From: Psychroflexus sediminis
GTDB lineage: Bacteria; Bacteroidota; Bacteroidia; Flavobacteriales; Flavobacteriaceae
Direction of reading: 5' to 3'
DNA length: 64,000 nt
Assembly: GCF_900099815.1 (NCBI RefSeq)
Contig: NZ_FNCW01000007.1
Span: 106,222-170,221, forward strand
A program made the translations under genes and the position numbers. Below, piece by piece: positions 17,509 to 26,041 of the stretch; positions within the stretch are counted from its first letter, which is position 1; each line of letters starts with the position of its first letter. Below the pieces are notes generated by a model. The model saw nothing but the letters and a program-made list of their open reading frames with translations. It ran no database searches and was not told the origin of the DNA.

Positions 17509-18036
17509 TTATGATAATTGTCTTTTGAATCGATTAAGACTGTTGGATACACTTGCATCGAATTGAAGGTCTTTCAATCTGAGTATAAATCCGCCAAGTA
17601 TAGATTCATCTACTTGGTTTGTCAGATTTGCTTTGTATCCAGTAATTTCTTTAATTTTTGTTTGAACTTTTTCCTCCAAGTCTTTTGTCATTTTCACTGC
17701 AGTAACTACAGTAGCGGATTGGATATGATGCTTTGTGTTATAGAGTTCAATATACTGTTCTGAGACATGCATCAACAGTTCAACGCGGTTGTTTGCAGCA
17801 AGTGTTTTGATCAGTTTTTTGACCAGAGTCTCAACCTCATCAAAAACCTCTAAAAGCACAGTCTCTTTTTTGCTTACTTCTATCAATGGGCTAGTAAGCA
17901 TCAGTTTAAGATCTTTATTATTGGAAATGGTAGAAAGAATAGAATTAAAGTTTTCCAAAACCTTATCTTCCAACTTCTCATCTTGAGCCAACTCTATAAT
18001 GGCTTTCGCGTACCTTTTTCCTGCTCTACTTCCCAT
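17509..18036 (-). CDS. atpH: ATP synthase delta subunit (OSCP)
   Basis: The 175-residue peripheral-stalk subunit has the expected start (GSRAGKRYAKAIIELAQ) and the C-terminal OSCP signature region (ESILGGFILRLKDLQFDAS). It joins the b-subunit stalk to the top of F1. Eight bases separate it from atpF, so translation is probably coupled. Confidence 0.96.
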   Translation of the reverse strand: MGSRAGKRYAKAIIELAQDEKLEDKVLENFNSILSTISNNKDLKLMLTSPLIEVSKKETVLLEVFDEVETLVKKLIKTLAANNRVELLMHVSEQYIELYNTKHHIQSATVVTAVKMTKDLEEKVQTKIKEITGYKANLTNQVDESILGGFILRLKDLQFDASVSNSLNRFKRQLS

Positions 18037-18044
18037 GTATCTTG

Positions 18045-18539
18045 TTAGTTAAGTTTAACGTCATCAAGCATTTTGTTGACCAAAGTCATTTGCTCATCTT
18101 TATCATCCAGCTGTTTCTTGACTACAGTTTCGGCGATTTGAACAGATAATTCGGCAACCTGAGATTTGATTTCCGCTAAAGCGGTTTTCTTTTCATTTTG
18201 AATAGCAGCTTGTGCCTTTTCGAGAATCTGTTCAGCTTTTTCATTGGCTTCTTCAGTCGCTTCAGCCATGATTTTTTTCTTCATCTGTTGAGCTTCTTTG
18301 AGCATTTCATCTCTTTCGGCTCTGGCCTGTTGAAGCATTTTTTCATTATCCGCTTTCAAGTTGGCCATTTCTTCTTTGGCTTTTTCAGCAGAAGCTAAAG
18401 CCTCATTAATCGAAGCTTCTCTTTCACCAACAGCTTTCATGACAGGTTTCCAGGCAAACTTTGTCAACAAGAATATAAGAATAATCATGACAACAACTTG
18501 CCATACAAATAATCCGTATTCAGGAGTAATTAAATCCAT
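18045..18539 (-). CDS. atpF: ATP synthase F0 b subunit
   Basis: The 164-residue stator subunit has one N-terminal membrane helix (about residues 8-28, containing VWQVVVMIILIFLLTKF) and then a long charged alanine/glutamate/lysine-rich helix that forms the peripheral stalk. The length is normal for a single b-type subunit; no second b' gene is present, so it probably acts as a homodimer. A terminator-like hairpin lies between it and atpE. Confidence 0.97.
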   Translation of the reverse strand: MDLITPEYGLFVWQVVVMIILIFLLTKFAWKPVMKAVGEREASINEALASAEKAKEEMANLKADNEKMLQQARAERDEMLKEAQQMKKKIMAEATEEANEKAEQILEKAQAAIQNEKKTALAEIKSQVAELSVQIAETVVKKQLDDKDEQMTLVNKMLDDVKLN

Positions 18540-18572
18540 ATATGATAACTATTTAATTTGATTCTAAAAAAT

Positions 18573-18611
18573 AAAACCCTCACCCAACCAACCGTTGATC
18601 GTGAGGGTTTT
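18573..18611 (-). terminator. Terminator-like hairpin (possible attenuator) between atpE and atpF
   Basis: On the minus strand a perfect 11-bp stem (AAAACCCTCAC / GTGAGGGTTTT) with a 17-base loop lies 8 bases after the atpE stop. It is followed by ATTTTTTAG, so it has the form of an intrinsic terminator inside the atp operon. Because atpF, H, A and G must still be expressed, partial termination or an RNA-processing/stabilising role is likely. Confidence 0.8.
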
Positions 18612-18618
18612 CATCATT

Positions 18619-18855
<237 letters not shown>

Positions 18856-18868
18856 TTAAAAATTAAAG

Positions 18869-19957
18869 TTAATGATGTTCATGTTCTTGTACCGCCATCC
18901 CAATAAACAAGGCTGACAGCATGGTAAATATAAAGGCCTGCAAAAATGCAACTAATAATTCTAAAACTGTAATAAATAAAGCAAAAGGAACCGATATAGC
19001 GGCTACACCTGCAGTCTCTAATATAAAAATCAGTCCGATTAAACTCAAAATAATAATGTGACCCGCTGTTATGTTCGCAAACAAACGAATCATAAGTGCA
19101 ATAGGCTTTATGAATACCCCCAGTATCTCTACTATTGCCAGAATTGGTTTTACAAATGTCGGAATGCCTGGCATCCAGAATACGTGTTGCCAGTAATCCT
19201 TATTAGCGTTAACCAGAATAAGAGCTAAGGTAAATAATCCCAAAGCTACCGTAATTGAAATATTACCGGTCACATTCGCTGCTCCTGGCAGTAAACCCAT
19301 CAGGTTGGCAATCCAGATAAAGAAAAAGACCGTTAGCAAAAACGGCATGAATTTCATATATTTCTTTTCCCCTATTTGCGGTTTTGCAATTTCGTCTCTT
19401 ACAAAAACAACCAGGGTTTCCAATATGTTTGTAAATCCTTTAGGCGCTTTCTTTGATTTCCTGTAATGTTTCGCCAGACCCATAAAAAGAATAATCATCA
19501 AAATTGAGGTCAGCAGCATTGACGCTACATTCTTGGTAATGGAAATATCAAAAGGGCTATTGGCATTTAAAGCAACATGCTCTTCTTCATTATATTCCAA
19601 CTCCGTTTCGCCTTCATTTAAGACAAAAATCTTTTCATGATAATTTACAAATTTCTGCCCCCCGGCTTCTACGACATGCTCACCTTCCACATCGTGATGA
19701 AATGCACTTGACATAAATGATACTACACCTTCATCTGTCCATAAAATAACGGGTAATGGAATTGTGAAAGAATCCTCTCCTTCTCCAAAAAAATGCCAGC
19801 CATGAGAATCACTAATATGGTGCATGATCATTTCGGTAGGATTGAAACTTTCATCTACAACTTCATCCGTATCCAACTGAGCGAAAGAAGAAAAGGTGTT
19901 TAAAACAAGCAAGAGCATAAAAGCCACTGTAATCTTGGAAGATTTGTGTGTTGCCAT
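18869..19957 (-). CDS. atpB: ATP synthase F0 a subunit
   Basis: The start used is the ATG at 19957-19955 because it opens a signal peptide (MATHKSSKITVAFMLLLVLN); 362 residues result. A periplasmic extension of about 120 residues, typical for Bacteroidota, precedes the five to six membrane helices. The essential arginine is in KPIALMIRLFANITAGH (about residue 282). A histidine-rich tail (EHEHH) ends the protein. It is first in the atpB-E-F-H-A-G operon and has its own TACATTTG box. Confidence 0.96.
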   Translation of the reverse strand: MATHKSSKITVAFMLLLVLNTFSSFAQLDTDEVVDESFNPTEMIMHHISDSHGWHFFGEGEDSFTIPLPVILWTDEGVVSFMSSAFHHDVEGEHVVEAGGQKFVNYHEKIFVLNEGETELEYNEEEHVALNANSPFDISITKNVASMLLTSILMIILFMGLAKHYRKSKKAPKGFTNILETLVVFVRDEIAKPQIGEKKYMKFMPFLLTVFFFIWIANLMGLLPGAANVTGNISITVALGLFTLALILVNANKDYWQHVFWMPGIPTFVKPILAIVEILGVFIKPIALMIRLFANITAGHIIILSLIGLIFILETAGVAAISVPFALFITVLELLVAFLQAFIFTMLSALFIGMAVQEHEHH

Positions 19958-19993
19958 AAAAAGTTGACTTAGTATCAATTCGAAAATTTCGTG

Positions 19994-20001
19994 CAAATGT
20001 A
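19994..20001 (-). promoter_or_regulatory. Putative -7 box TACATTTG of the atp operon
   Basis: On the minus strand the sequence TACATTTG (TAnnTTTG consensus) ends about 36 bases upstream of the chosen atpB ATG, in the gap after the DUF6168-like gene. It also argues against a start at 19996, which would overlap the box. Confidence 0.45.
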
Positions 20002-20092
20002 AGTTTTTACTTTCTAATTTTAAATGAAAGCTTAAAAAAATCTTTTTTCTAAAAGCATAAAATTAGTTTTCTGACATTTTTTTGAAAACCAT

Positions 20093-20482
20093 TCAATTTT
20101 GATCTTTGGGATTGATGAGTTTAATCGACTGAACTGCTTCAAAAATTAGAAACAGAAAATAAGGTATAAAAAAATTCAAAATGTTGGTAAACGTTGGTTT
20201 GTCTTCAGAAAGAAACCCAGGAATTAAAAAAAGGATAGCGGCCAACATTTTCAGCAGACTTGTTCCCATAAAAGCAAATCCTGCATAATCTTTGAAATTG
20301 GTATAAACCAGCTGAGTAATCCCGGCAACTGCAAATGCAGAAATGACATGAAATAAATAAATGCCTCCAATAGAATAATAAGTAATTATTGAAAACTGGC
20401 TGTCTATTCCCCAGTGGACAAGGAAAAGAACAAGAGAAAAAAGCAGTATTGAAAGGTAGGTGTTACGAAACTTCTTATTCAT
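20093..20482 (-). CDS. Four-helix membrane protein, DUF6168-like
   Basis: The 129-residue protein has about four hydrophobic helices (about 9-28, 36-58, 68-88 and 101-118) and a short polar tail. I associate it with the flavobacterial DUF6168 family by position and appearance. It lies between an AtpZ/AtpI-like gene and atpB, the place where AtpI-like assembly factors occur, so a role in F0 assembly or ion supply is a reasonable guess and no more. Confidence 0.6.
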   Translation of the reverse strand: MNKKFRNTYLSILLFSLVLFLVHWGIDSQFSIITYYSIGGIYLFHVISAFAVAGITQLVYTNFKDYAGFAFMGTSLLKMLAAILFLIPGFLSEDKPTFTNILNFFIPYFLFLIFEAVQSIKLINPKDQN

Positions 20483-20488
20483 ATTTGT

Positions 20489-20704
20489 TTACTCCTTAAA
20501 ATTTTTTAATGCGGTAATTACTTGAATCAAGGCAATGAAAATACCCAGAAGAGATAAGGTTATAGTGAACACTTTAGAAGAATCTGTATAGGTTGTATCT
20601 AGCCAGATCCCAAGAAAAACAGAACCGGTGATAACTATAGCCATCTGCAAACCAATTCCGGTAAAATAAAGCCAGGGGTTAGGCTGATTGTTCTTTTTTG
20701 ACAT
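20489..20704 (-). CDS. AtpZ/AtpI family protein
   Basis: The 71-residue protein has two membrane helices (about 12-34 and 45-66) joined by a short loop; WLYFTGIGLQMAI in helix 1 and a GIW-LD segment match the AtpZ/AtpI family (putative F0F1-ATPase subunit). The family is proposed to help c-ring assembly or Mg/Ca uptake. Its start codon lies 26 bases inside the upstream bactofilin gene, so the two are translationally coupled. Confidence 0.82.
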   Translation of the reverse strand: MSKKNNQPNPWLYFTGIGLQMAIVITGSVFLGIWLDTTYTDSSKVFTITLSLLGIFIALIQVITALKNFKE

Positions 20705-21083
20705 TTTCAGATATCGATTTTATTGCCCCTTTCATACTACAAGTCGCATTAAACACGGCTCCCGGCTCAATAGAAAGCTTATCTGTGAAAACTTCCCCTT
20801 CAATTTTTGCAGTAGCTCTTAAGGTCAATAGTTTACTCACTTTGAGCTCGCCTTTAAATTCACCTTCGAAGTCTGCATTCTCACATTCTATTTGTCCTTC
20901 TATGTAGCCAGTTTTACCTACAACGATCTTGCCGGGAGTTTTAATATTCCCTATGACTTTTCCTTCAATGCGGAAGCTCCCCTGAGATTCTATTCCGCCT
21001 TTAAAAACAGTACCTTGAGCAATCTTATTTTGTTCTTTTGTTAAATCTGAGTTCATGGGATTATTTTTTTTTTCTGAAAACAT
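20679..21083 (-). CDS. Bactofilin (polymer-forming cytoskeletal protein)
   Basis: The 134-residue protein has the bactofilin core: QGTVFKGGIESQGSFRIEGK (about 23-42) and successive G-x-I/V-x-G-x-I turns that build a right-handed beta-helix, ending with a short charged tail. Bactofilins polymerise without nucleotide and scaffold cell-envelope enzymes. It starts one base after the sprE/porW-like gene and overlaps the AtpZ-like gene, so it is within an operon that links gliding/secretion and ATP synthase genes. Confidence 0.9.
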   Translation of the reverse strand: MFSEKKNNPMNSDLTKEQNKIAQGTVFKGGIESQGSFRIEGKVIGNIKTPGKIVVGKTGYIEGQIECENADFEGEFKGELKVSKLLTLRATAKIEGEVFTDKLSIEPGAVFNATCSMKGAIKSISENVKKEQSA

Positions 21084-21084
21084 A

Positions 21085-23631
21085 TTATTTGTTTTTTGCT
21101 AAATATTCATCTAGGGTTTTATTAATCTGAGCAATCTTATAATTTTTTTTGGATATCACAAAATAAGTGAAATTTTCATCAATAATAGCATTTTTTATTA
21201 ACTTATTGACCAATCCCTGCGCTCCAAGTTTACTTTTTAGACCATTTATCGTGACCAGGGTTTGATTTTGATTATAGATCTCTTCACTAAGACTCAAATC
21301 AAGACCTTTTTCATTTTGAATAGCGACGGACAAATTGCTCTTAACTTCTTCACGTTTAGAATCTTTAATGCTGCTTTTATCAAAATCAAATACCAACATG
21401 TATTCCGTATCCGGACCGGTTTGCATGTCAAATTCTGAAGCAAAAGAGGTTCTTTTTAATTCATTATACTGTTCTTGTGCGTACTTGCCTTCTTTAGATT
21501 GCGGATAGGTTAAGGCTACGTAATTAAGCGCTTCTGTATATGCTTTTACCCCTTCTAGTTTAGCCAGCACCCGAGCTTTGAGAAGTTCTAGTTTTGGCAA
21601 GATTGAGTTTCCCACAAAGACTTTGACATAAGTATCAATTTCATTTAAGACGTGCTGATAATTTCCAGATTTGTAATCCTTGTATAATGCATTATAAATA
21701 TTTTGCGGATTATCGGCCGCATTTCTGTAAGCTTCGGGGTTTCTCAAAATACTAGCGTACCTGGAATCCGGATGCTGATTCAGTATTTCAGCTTTCCACC
21801 GGCTGGCCATAGCATCATCACCCATTTCTTCATAAATCTTGTAGAGATAGTATTTTGATGGTAAGATGAGGCGTTCCTCAGGACCGTTCTCCAGCAGAGA
21901 GTTTAATTTTGAAATAGCCAGATCATATCTTCCAAATTTCTCCTTATAAAGGATACCGAGTTGATAATTTGCAAAGTTTCTCTCATCAGAGATGCTATCT
22001 ATAATGTTTTCATCGGTTGGAATTTTTGCGATATAGGTTTGCGGATCATATTCTGGTTTTGATTCCGTTTCTTCCCTGAAAATCTCTTCATTATCATTTT
22101 CCAGACCAGCTCTTTTTACAGGCTTGGTCCTCCAGCTATCCCTCAACTCAATATCTCCCCAAATCTTCCTGAAGACTATTTCTCCCTTTTCTGCTTCAAC
22201 AATATTGTAAAAGTAAAAATTGGTGGTGTTCGGTGCTTTACCACCAATTCGGCTCTTTTGAGCACCGAATCTAGAATTGACTAACTTGGTCCCTGTTTCT
22301 TCAGCAAAGACACTTTTTTCTTCTTCTTTAAGTTCATCTATATAAGCGGTAAAAACCTTAATTCGCTCTTTTTCCGATGCCTCGACTAAATTTAAAATAC
22401 TGTCATTTTCTTCGGCGATTATTTCAAACTTGATGACGTCCTCTAGGTTATCTCTTTTTCTTTTAATCTGAATATATTCTAAAGTTCCCTGCGCTAGATT
22501 GGTTAAAGTACTGTCATAATACTTGCCAGCGGTCTCGTAAGAAGCTTTATCAAAATAAATTTCACCAAGATTGAAATAACTTCTGCTTTTCAAATACTTA
22601 TCCTCAGCGTCTTGTCTTAAAGATTCATTGAATTTTTCTATAGCAAGTCCAACCGAATCTTTCGCTAACCTAAAAATAGCATTGTCGTAATATATATAAT
22701 CTAAAAAAGGACGATTTTCCCTTTGGTCTGCCATCTCCTGAAAAGCCATTTCGGTCTCAGCCCAAGCTGTATTTTCAAGATCGCCAAGCCTCAGTTTCTC
22801 CAGTTCGGAATGAATTTTATAACGCCGTGGCGACTTTCTGTTTAAGGCAATAACCTCATCAAAACTTACCCTGGCACTGTCTTTCTCACCTAATAAAGAA
22901 TACAGCTGACCTTTAATAAAAAGCAACCTCCCTTTTTTTTCATCCGAAGGTGTCGCTTCAATAGCCATTCTTAAGGGTGGAATAGCTAATCGTTTTTCAT
23001 CTTCAAAAATGTATGCCTGAGCAAGCGTTGCAGAAGCTTCGTATTGTTCTAAGGGCGATAATTCTGAGGTTTGGATCAATGAAATCAAATTCTCAATAGC
23101 CATATCGTAATACTCGAGCCTTAAGTTGGTTTTTTCTAACCAGATTTTAGCTTCATTGATGGTAGAGCTTTCCGGATAATGATTCAAGATAAAACTGAAA
23201 GCATCTTTGGCAGGGATAAACCGCTGGTCGAAATAGCGCGCTTTTCCCAAAAGCAAAAAAGCCTCATCTATCTGTGGATTGTATTCTTTTCCCCCCATAA
23301 ACATTGAGTGTTTTTGGATAGCCTTCGTGGCTTTTTCCTCTGCCTTTTGAAAAGGGGTGTTTTCAGAATCATCAGAATTTTGTCTTGTATTTGGTGATGG
23401 ATTCGCCTTTATTGCCATTCTTTCAATTGGCAAAATCGCCCAGTAATCTTCTTTATAGGCATTTTCAACCTCTGTTTTGCCCTGCTCAAGCTCTAGATTA
23501 CCATTATAGACTATATTGTAGTAGGTTGTCATGGCATGAAAATTCTTGTTCAAGAATTTATCTTTTTTTCTTGAACAGGAAGTTATCACAGTAACACCAA
23601 GGAGAACTAAGAAAATAAATTTTATGCGCAT
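21085..23631 (-). CDS. sprE: TPR lipoprotein SprE/PorW, type IX secretion and gliding
   Basis: The 848-residue protein starts with a lipoprotein signal (LGVTVITSC, C19) followed by RKKDKFLNKNFHAMTTYYNI, the characteristic opening of SprE/PorW. Most of the rest is tetratricopeptide-like helical pairs (about 110-400 and 560-720), including the repeated pattern of YFNLGEIYFDKASYETAGKY. SprE is needed for type IX secretion and gliding in Flavobacterium and links the PorN/PorK ring to the translocon. It heads an operon with bactofilin, the AtpZ-like and the DUF6168-like genes. Assignment is from recognised N-terminal text and length. Confidence 0.82.
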   Translation of the reverse strand: MRIKFIFLVLLGVTVITSCSRKKDKFLNKNFHAMTTYYNIVYNGNLELEQGKTEVENAYKEDYWAILPIERMAIKANPSPNTRQNSDDSENTPFQKAEEKATKAIQKHSMFMGGKEYNPQIDEAFLLLGKARYFDQRFIPAKDAFSFILNHYPESSTINEAKIWLEKTNLRLEYYDMAIENLISLIQTSELSPLEQYEASATLAQAYIFEDEKRLAIPPLRMAIEATPSDEKKGRLLFIKGQLYSLLGEKDSARVSFDEVIALNRKSPRRYKIHSELEKLRLGDLENTAWAETEMAFQEMADQRENRPFLDYIYYDNAIFRLAKDSVGLAIEKFNESLRQDAEDKYLKSRSYFNLGEIYFDKASYETAGKYYDSTLTNLAQGTLEYIQIKRKRDNLEDVIKFEIIAEENDSILNLVEASEKERIKVFTAYIDELKEEEKSVFAEETGTKLVNSRFGAQKSRIGGKAPNTTNFYFYNIVEAEKGEIVFRKIWGDIELRDSWRTKPVKRAGLENDNEEIFREETESKPEYDPQTYIAKIPTDENIIDSISDERNFANYQLGILYKEKFGRYDLAISKLNSLLENGPEERLILPSKYYLYKIYEEMGDDAMASRWKAEILNQHPDSRYASILRNPEAYRNAADNPQNIYNALYKDYKSGNYQHVLNEIDTYVKVFVGNSILPKLELLKARVLAKLEGVKAYTEALNYVALTYPQSKEGKYAQEQYNELKRTSFASEFDMQTGPDTEYMLVFDFDKSSIKDSKREEVKSNLSVAIQNEKGLDLSLSEEIYNQNQTLVTINGLKSKLGAQGLVNKLIKNAIIDENFTYFVISKKNYKIAQINKTLDEYLAKNK

Positions 23632-23737
23632 CTAAATAAAGCTAGACTTTATAACTGTAAAATTTGAGTGATAGTATAAAACTGTAAAAATAGGCAGATT
23701 TTATAAACCCTGGCTTTTTAGACTCTGGAAATGAAAA

Positions 23738-24442
23738 TCACCTCTCAAAATAGAGCTCCAATTCTTTAAGCGTAGCTTCGCTGGTGTAAATATCTTTTAC
23801 AATTCGACCCTTATCCAAAACAACTACACGTTCACAAACTTCTGTCACGTGCATCAAGTCATGACTGGACACCAGCACAGTCACATGTTTTTGAGAAGAC
23901 AGTTCCTTAATGATTTTCTTAAGCCGAATTTGAGTAGTAGGATCAAGATTGGCAAAAGGTTCATCGAGAATCACCACTTCAGGATTACCGATAAGAGCCG
24001 CAACAATTCCAGCTTTCTTTTGGTTTCCTTTGGAAAGATCTCTCAAATATTTCTTCTGATTGAGAATTTCTCCATGAAAAAAGTCTTCAAATTCCGCCAA
24101 AAGCTCATCCACCTCAGATTTAGAGGTATTGCGTAAGTCTCCTATAAAGTAAAAATATTCTTCAGCAGTAAGATAGCCTATCAAAAAACTTTCATCGATA
24201 AAAGAGGAAGTAAAAGGCTTCCAGTCTTCGCTCTGACTCACCTCTACCCCCTTATTTTCTATCTGTCCAGTTGTAGGTTTAATCAAATCCAAAAGCAGGC
24301 TGAAAAACGTTGTTTTTCCAGCCCCGTTGTTCCCTACTAAGCCAAAACTCTGGCCTTTTGGAATGTCTAAAGCTTCGATATCTAACACTTTATCGGCCTT
24401 GTAGCTCTTAGATAAGTTTTGAACTTGAATAATTGTTTCCAT
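23738..24442 (-). CDS. ABC transporter ATP-binding protein
   Basis: The 234-residue ATPase has Walker A GNNGAGKTT (38-46), a signature LSKGNQKKAG (about 136) and Walker B VVILDEPFANLDP (about 156), with the switch histidine in VLVSSHDL. It pairs with the DUF5687 membrane protein encoded immediately upstream (9-base gap) to form a likely exporter of ABC-2 type. The substrate is unknown. Confidence 0.93.
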   Translation of the reverse strand: METIIQVQNLSKSYKADKVLDIEALDIPKGQSFGLVGNNGAGKTTFFSLLLDLIKPTTGQIENKGVEVSQSEDWKPFTSSFIDESFLIGYLTAEEYFYFIGDLRNTSKSEVDELLAEFEDFFHGEILNQKKYLRDLSKGNQKKAGIVAALIGNPEVVILDEPFANLDPTTQIRLKKIIKELSSQKHVTVLVSSHDLMHVTEVCERVVVLDKGRIVKDIYTSEATLKELELYFER

Positions 24443-24451
24443 AAGATATCC

Positions 24452-25927
24452 TTATTTTTTTTCTGAAAAAGCTGAAATGGTCTTGTATTTATTCTTCTGA
24501 TACAGGTTCTCTATCAGTTTTAAAAAGTAAGATTTGAAAACCAAGCCTAAAAGTCCGCTTAATGCCAAGGCAATAATACCTGCATTGAAATTGATAAGTT
24601 TATAAGGTATATAAAAGATAATCATCGGACCTAAGATTTTTGGCAAACTGATGAGTAACTGGGTTGGATTGAAACCTTGAGTATTGCTGAAGGCTTTCGC
24701 TTTTTGGTTGAGCTCTATAGGGACCCTATTAAGCGCACCTCCATATAAAGTAATAAATGAATTTAGCCCGATATTAAAGGAGGCTCCAGCGGCAATCATG
24801 ACATAAATCTCCCAGCCAAAATAGATATAGGGCGTACTCAATATAAAAGACACTGCACAGCCAATAGCCATCAACAACCATTTGGACTCTAAATATTGTC
24901 TATAGGACACGTTTTGGCTCATCATCAGTTTGTAATACTCACTATCCCAGGAAGGCACCAGTTGCCCAAAAGTCATGAGGAATCCGCCTGTCACAAAGAC
25001 TCCGGCAAAAGCAATAACTACTGGCATCTCTTTATATATATCTTGTGTAAAAAAGAATAAGCCATAAAAGAGAAAGAAAAAAGAAATGAGCAAGACCTGT
25101 TTTGGTCTGGCATTTCTGGTAATCATTTTGACATCGTTTTTTAAAAACGTAGCCAGGGTTCCAAAGCGGTTTAAAAACTCCAGATTGTAATTTTTAAATT
25201 TTTCCTTTTTAGCCTGAACCGCCCCGTCCACATAGAAATTACTCCTGAGTAATCTATAGTTGGCTTTGAACAGGAACAAGACCAGGGCTAATGGGACAAG
25301 AACGGTAAACCCCAGATTATAAAATGAAAGAAAGAAAACTCCTGTGTAAGGAGAAATATCAAAGACCCCAAAATATTTCAGGCCGATGAAAGAAGCTAGC
25401 AAAGCGATAACAACAACAAATACTGCAGTGTTTTTATTAAGTATAAAATTCAAAAAATTAATTGAAAAGCTGATGGATAGAATCCCTGCAAACCAAAGCA
25501 AAACCATAACTGGATTATAGCCTTGAACCATCAACACAATAACCAGTGGAATAAAAAACAACAAGGGTAAAATGTTGAAAAAAGAAAAAGAAGTTTTCAG
25601 AAGTAAGAATTGAATAACTGACTGTCTTTTTACGGGAAGCAGTAACATGGGTTTAATATTCATTACAGGTAACTGCTGCATAAAATATCTAAGCGCCAGA
25701 TCTCCAAGCACCCAGTAGATCAAATAATTATTGATAAGGATAAAAGGATCCTGATTTGGAACTGCTTTTTTGAAAAGAAAAAAAATACCGGCGCCCGCTA
25801 AAATAGCCAGACTTGCAAAATAAAGCGCTCCTAGAAACATCAAGATTTTAATAGCCAGCCCTTTTTCGAAAAAAGAAGAGCGCCTAAACTGCTTCCACTC
25901 AAGGCTTAAAAATTGCTTTGTAGTCAT
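24452..25927 (-). CDS. DUF5687 family membrane protein (ABC exporter permease)
   Basis: The 491-residue protein starts MTTKQFLSLEWKQFRRSSFF, as DUF5687 proteins do, and has about ten to twelve hydrophobic helices in two groups around a basic loop (VQAKKEKFKNYNLEFLNRFG, about 236-255). It is directly followed by an ABC ATPase gene, so it is very likely the permease half of an ABC-2-like exporter. Confidence 0.85.
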   Translation of the reverse strand: MTTKQFLSLEWKQFRRSSFFEKGLAIKILMFLGALYFASLAILAGAGIFFLFKKAVPNQDPFILINNYLIYWVLGDLALRYFMQQLPVMNIKPMLLLPVKRQSVIQFLLLKTSFSFFNILPLLFFIPLVIVLMVQGYNPVMVLLWFAGILSISFSINFLNFILNKNTAVFVVVIALLASFIGLKYFGVFDISPYTGVFFLSFYNLGFTVLVPLALVLFLFKANYRLLRSNFYVDGAVQAKKEKFKNYNLEFLNRFGTLATFLKNDVKMITRNARPKQVLLISFFFLFYGLFFFTQDIYKEMPVVIAFAGVFVTGGFLMTFGQLVPSWDSEYYKLMMSQNVSYRQYLESKWLLMAIGCAVSFILSTPYIYFGWEIYVMIAAGASFNIGLNSFITLYGGALNRVPIELNQKAKAFSNTQGFNPTQLLISLPKILGPMIIFYIPYKLINFNAGIIALALSGLLGLVFKSYFLKLIENLYQKNKYKTISAFSEKK

Positions 25928-26041
25928 TTAGTAAAGTTTCTGTAATAAGTCTTTATCCCCATGAAATTGTTACATATCTCTTGCTCAAATTTTCATTTTT
26001 TTTTGTGATAAATAAAGTTATTTTTATGAAAAATTTTAAAT

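Noticed and set aside
19958..19996. Longer N-terminus for atpB
   Set aside because: The extension would precede a good signal peptide and overlap the TACATTTG box; the ATG at 19957 is preferred.
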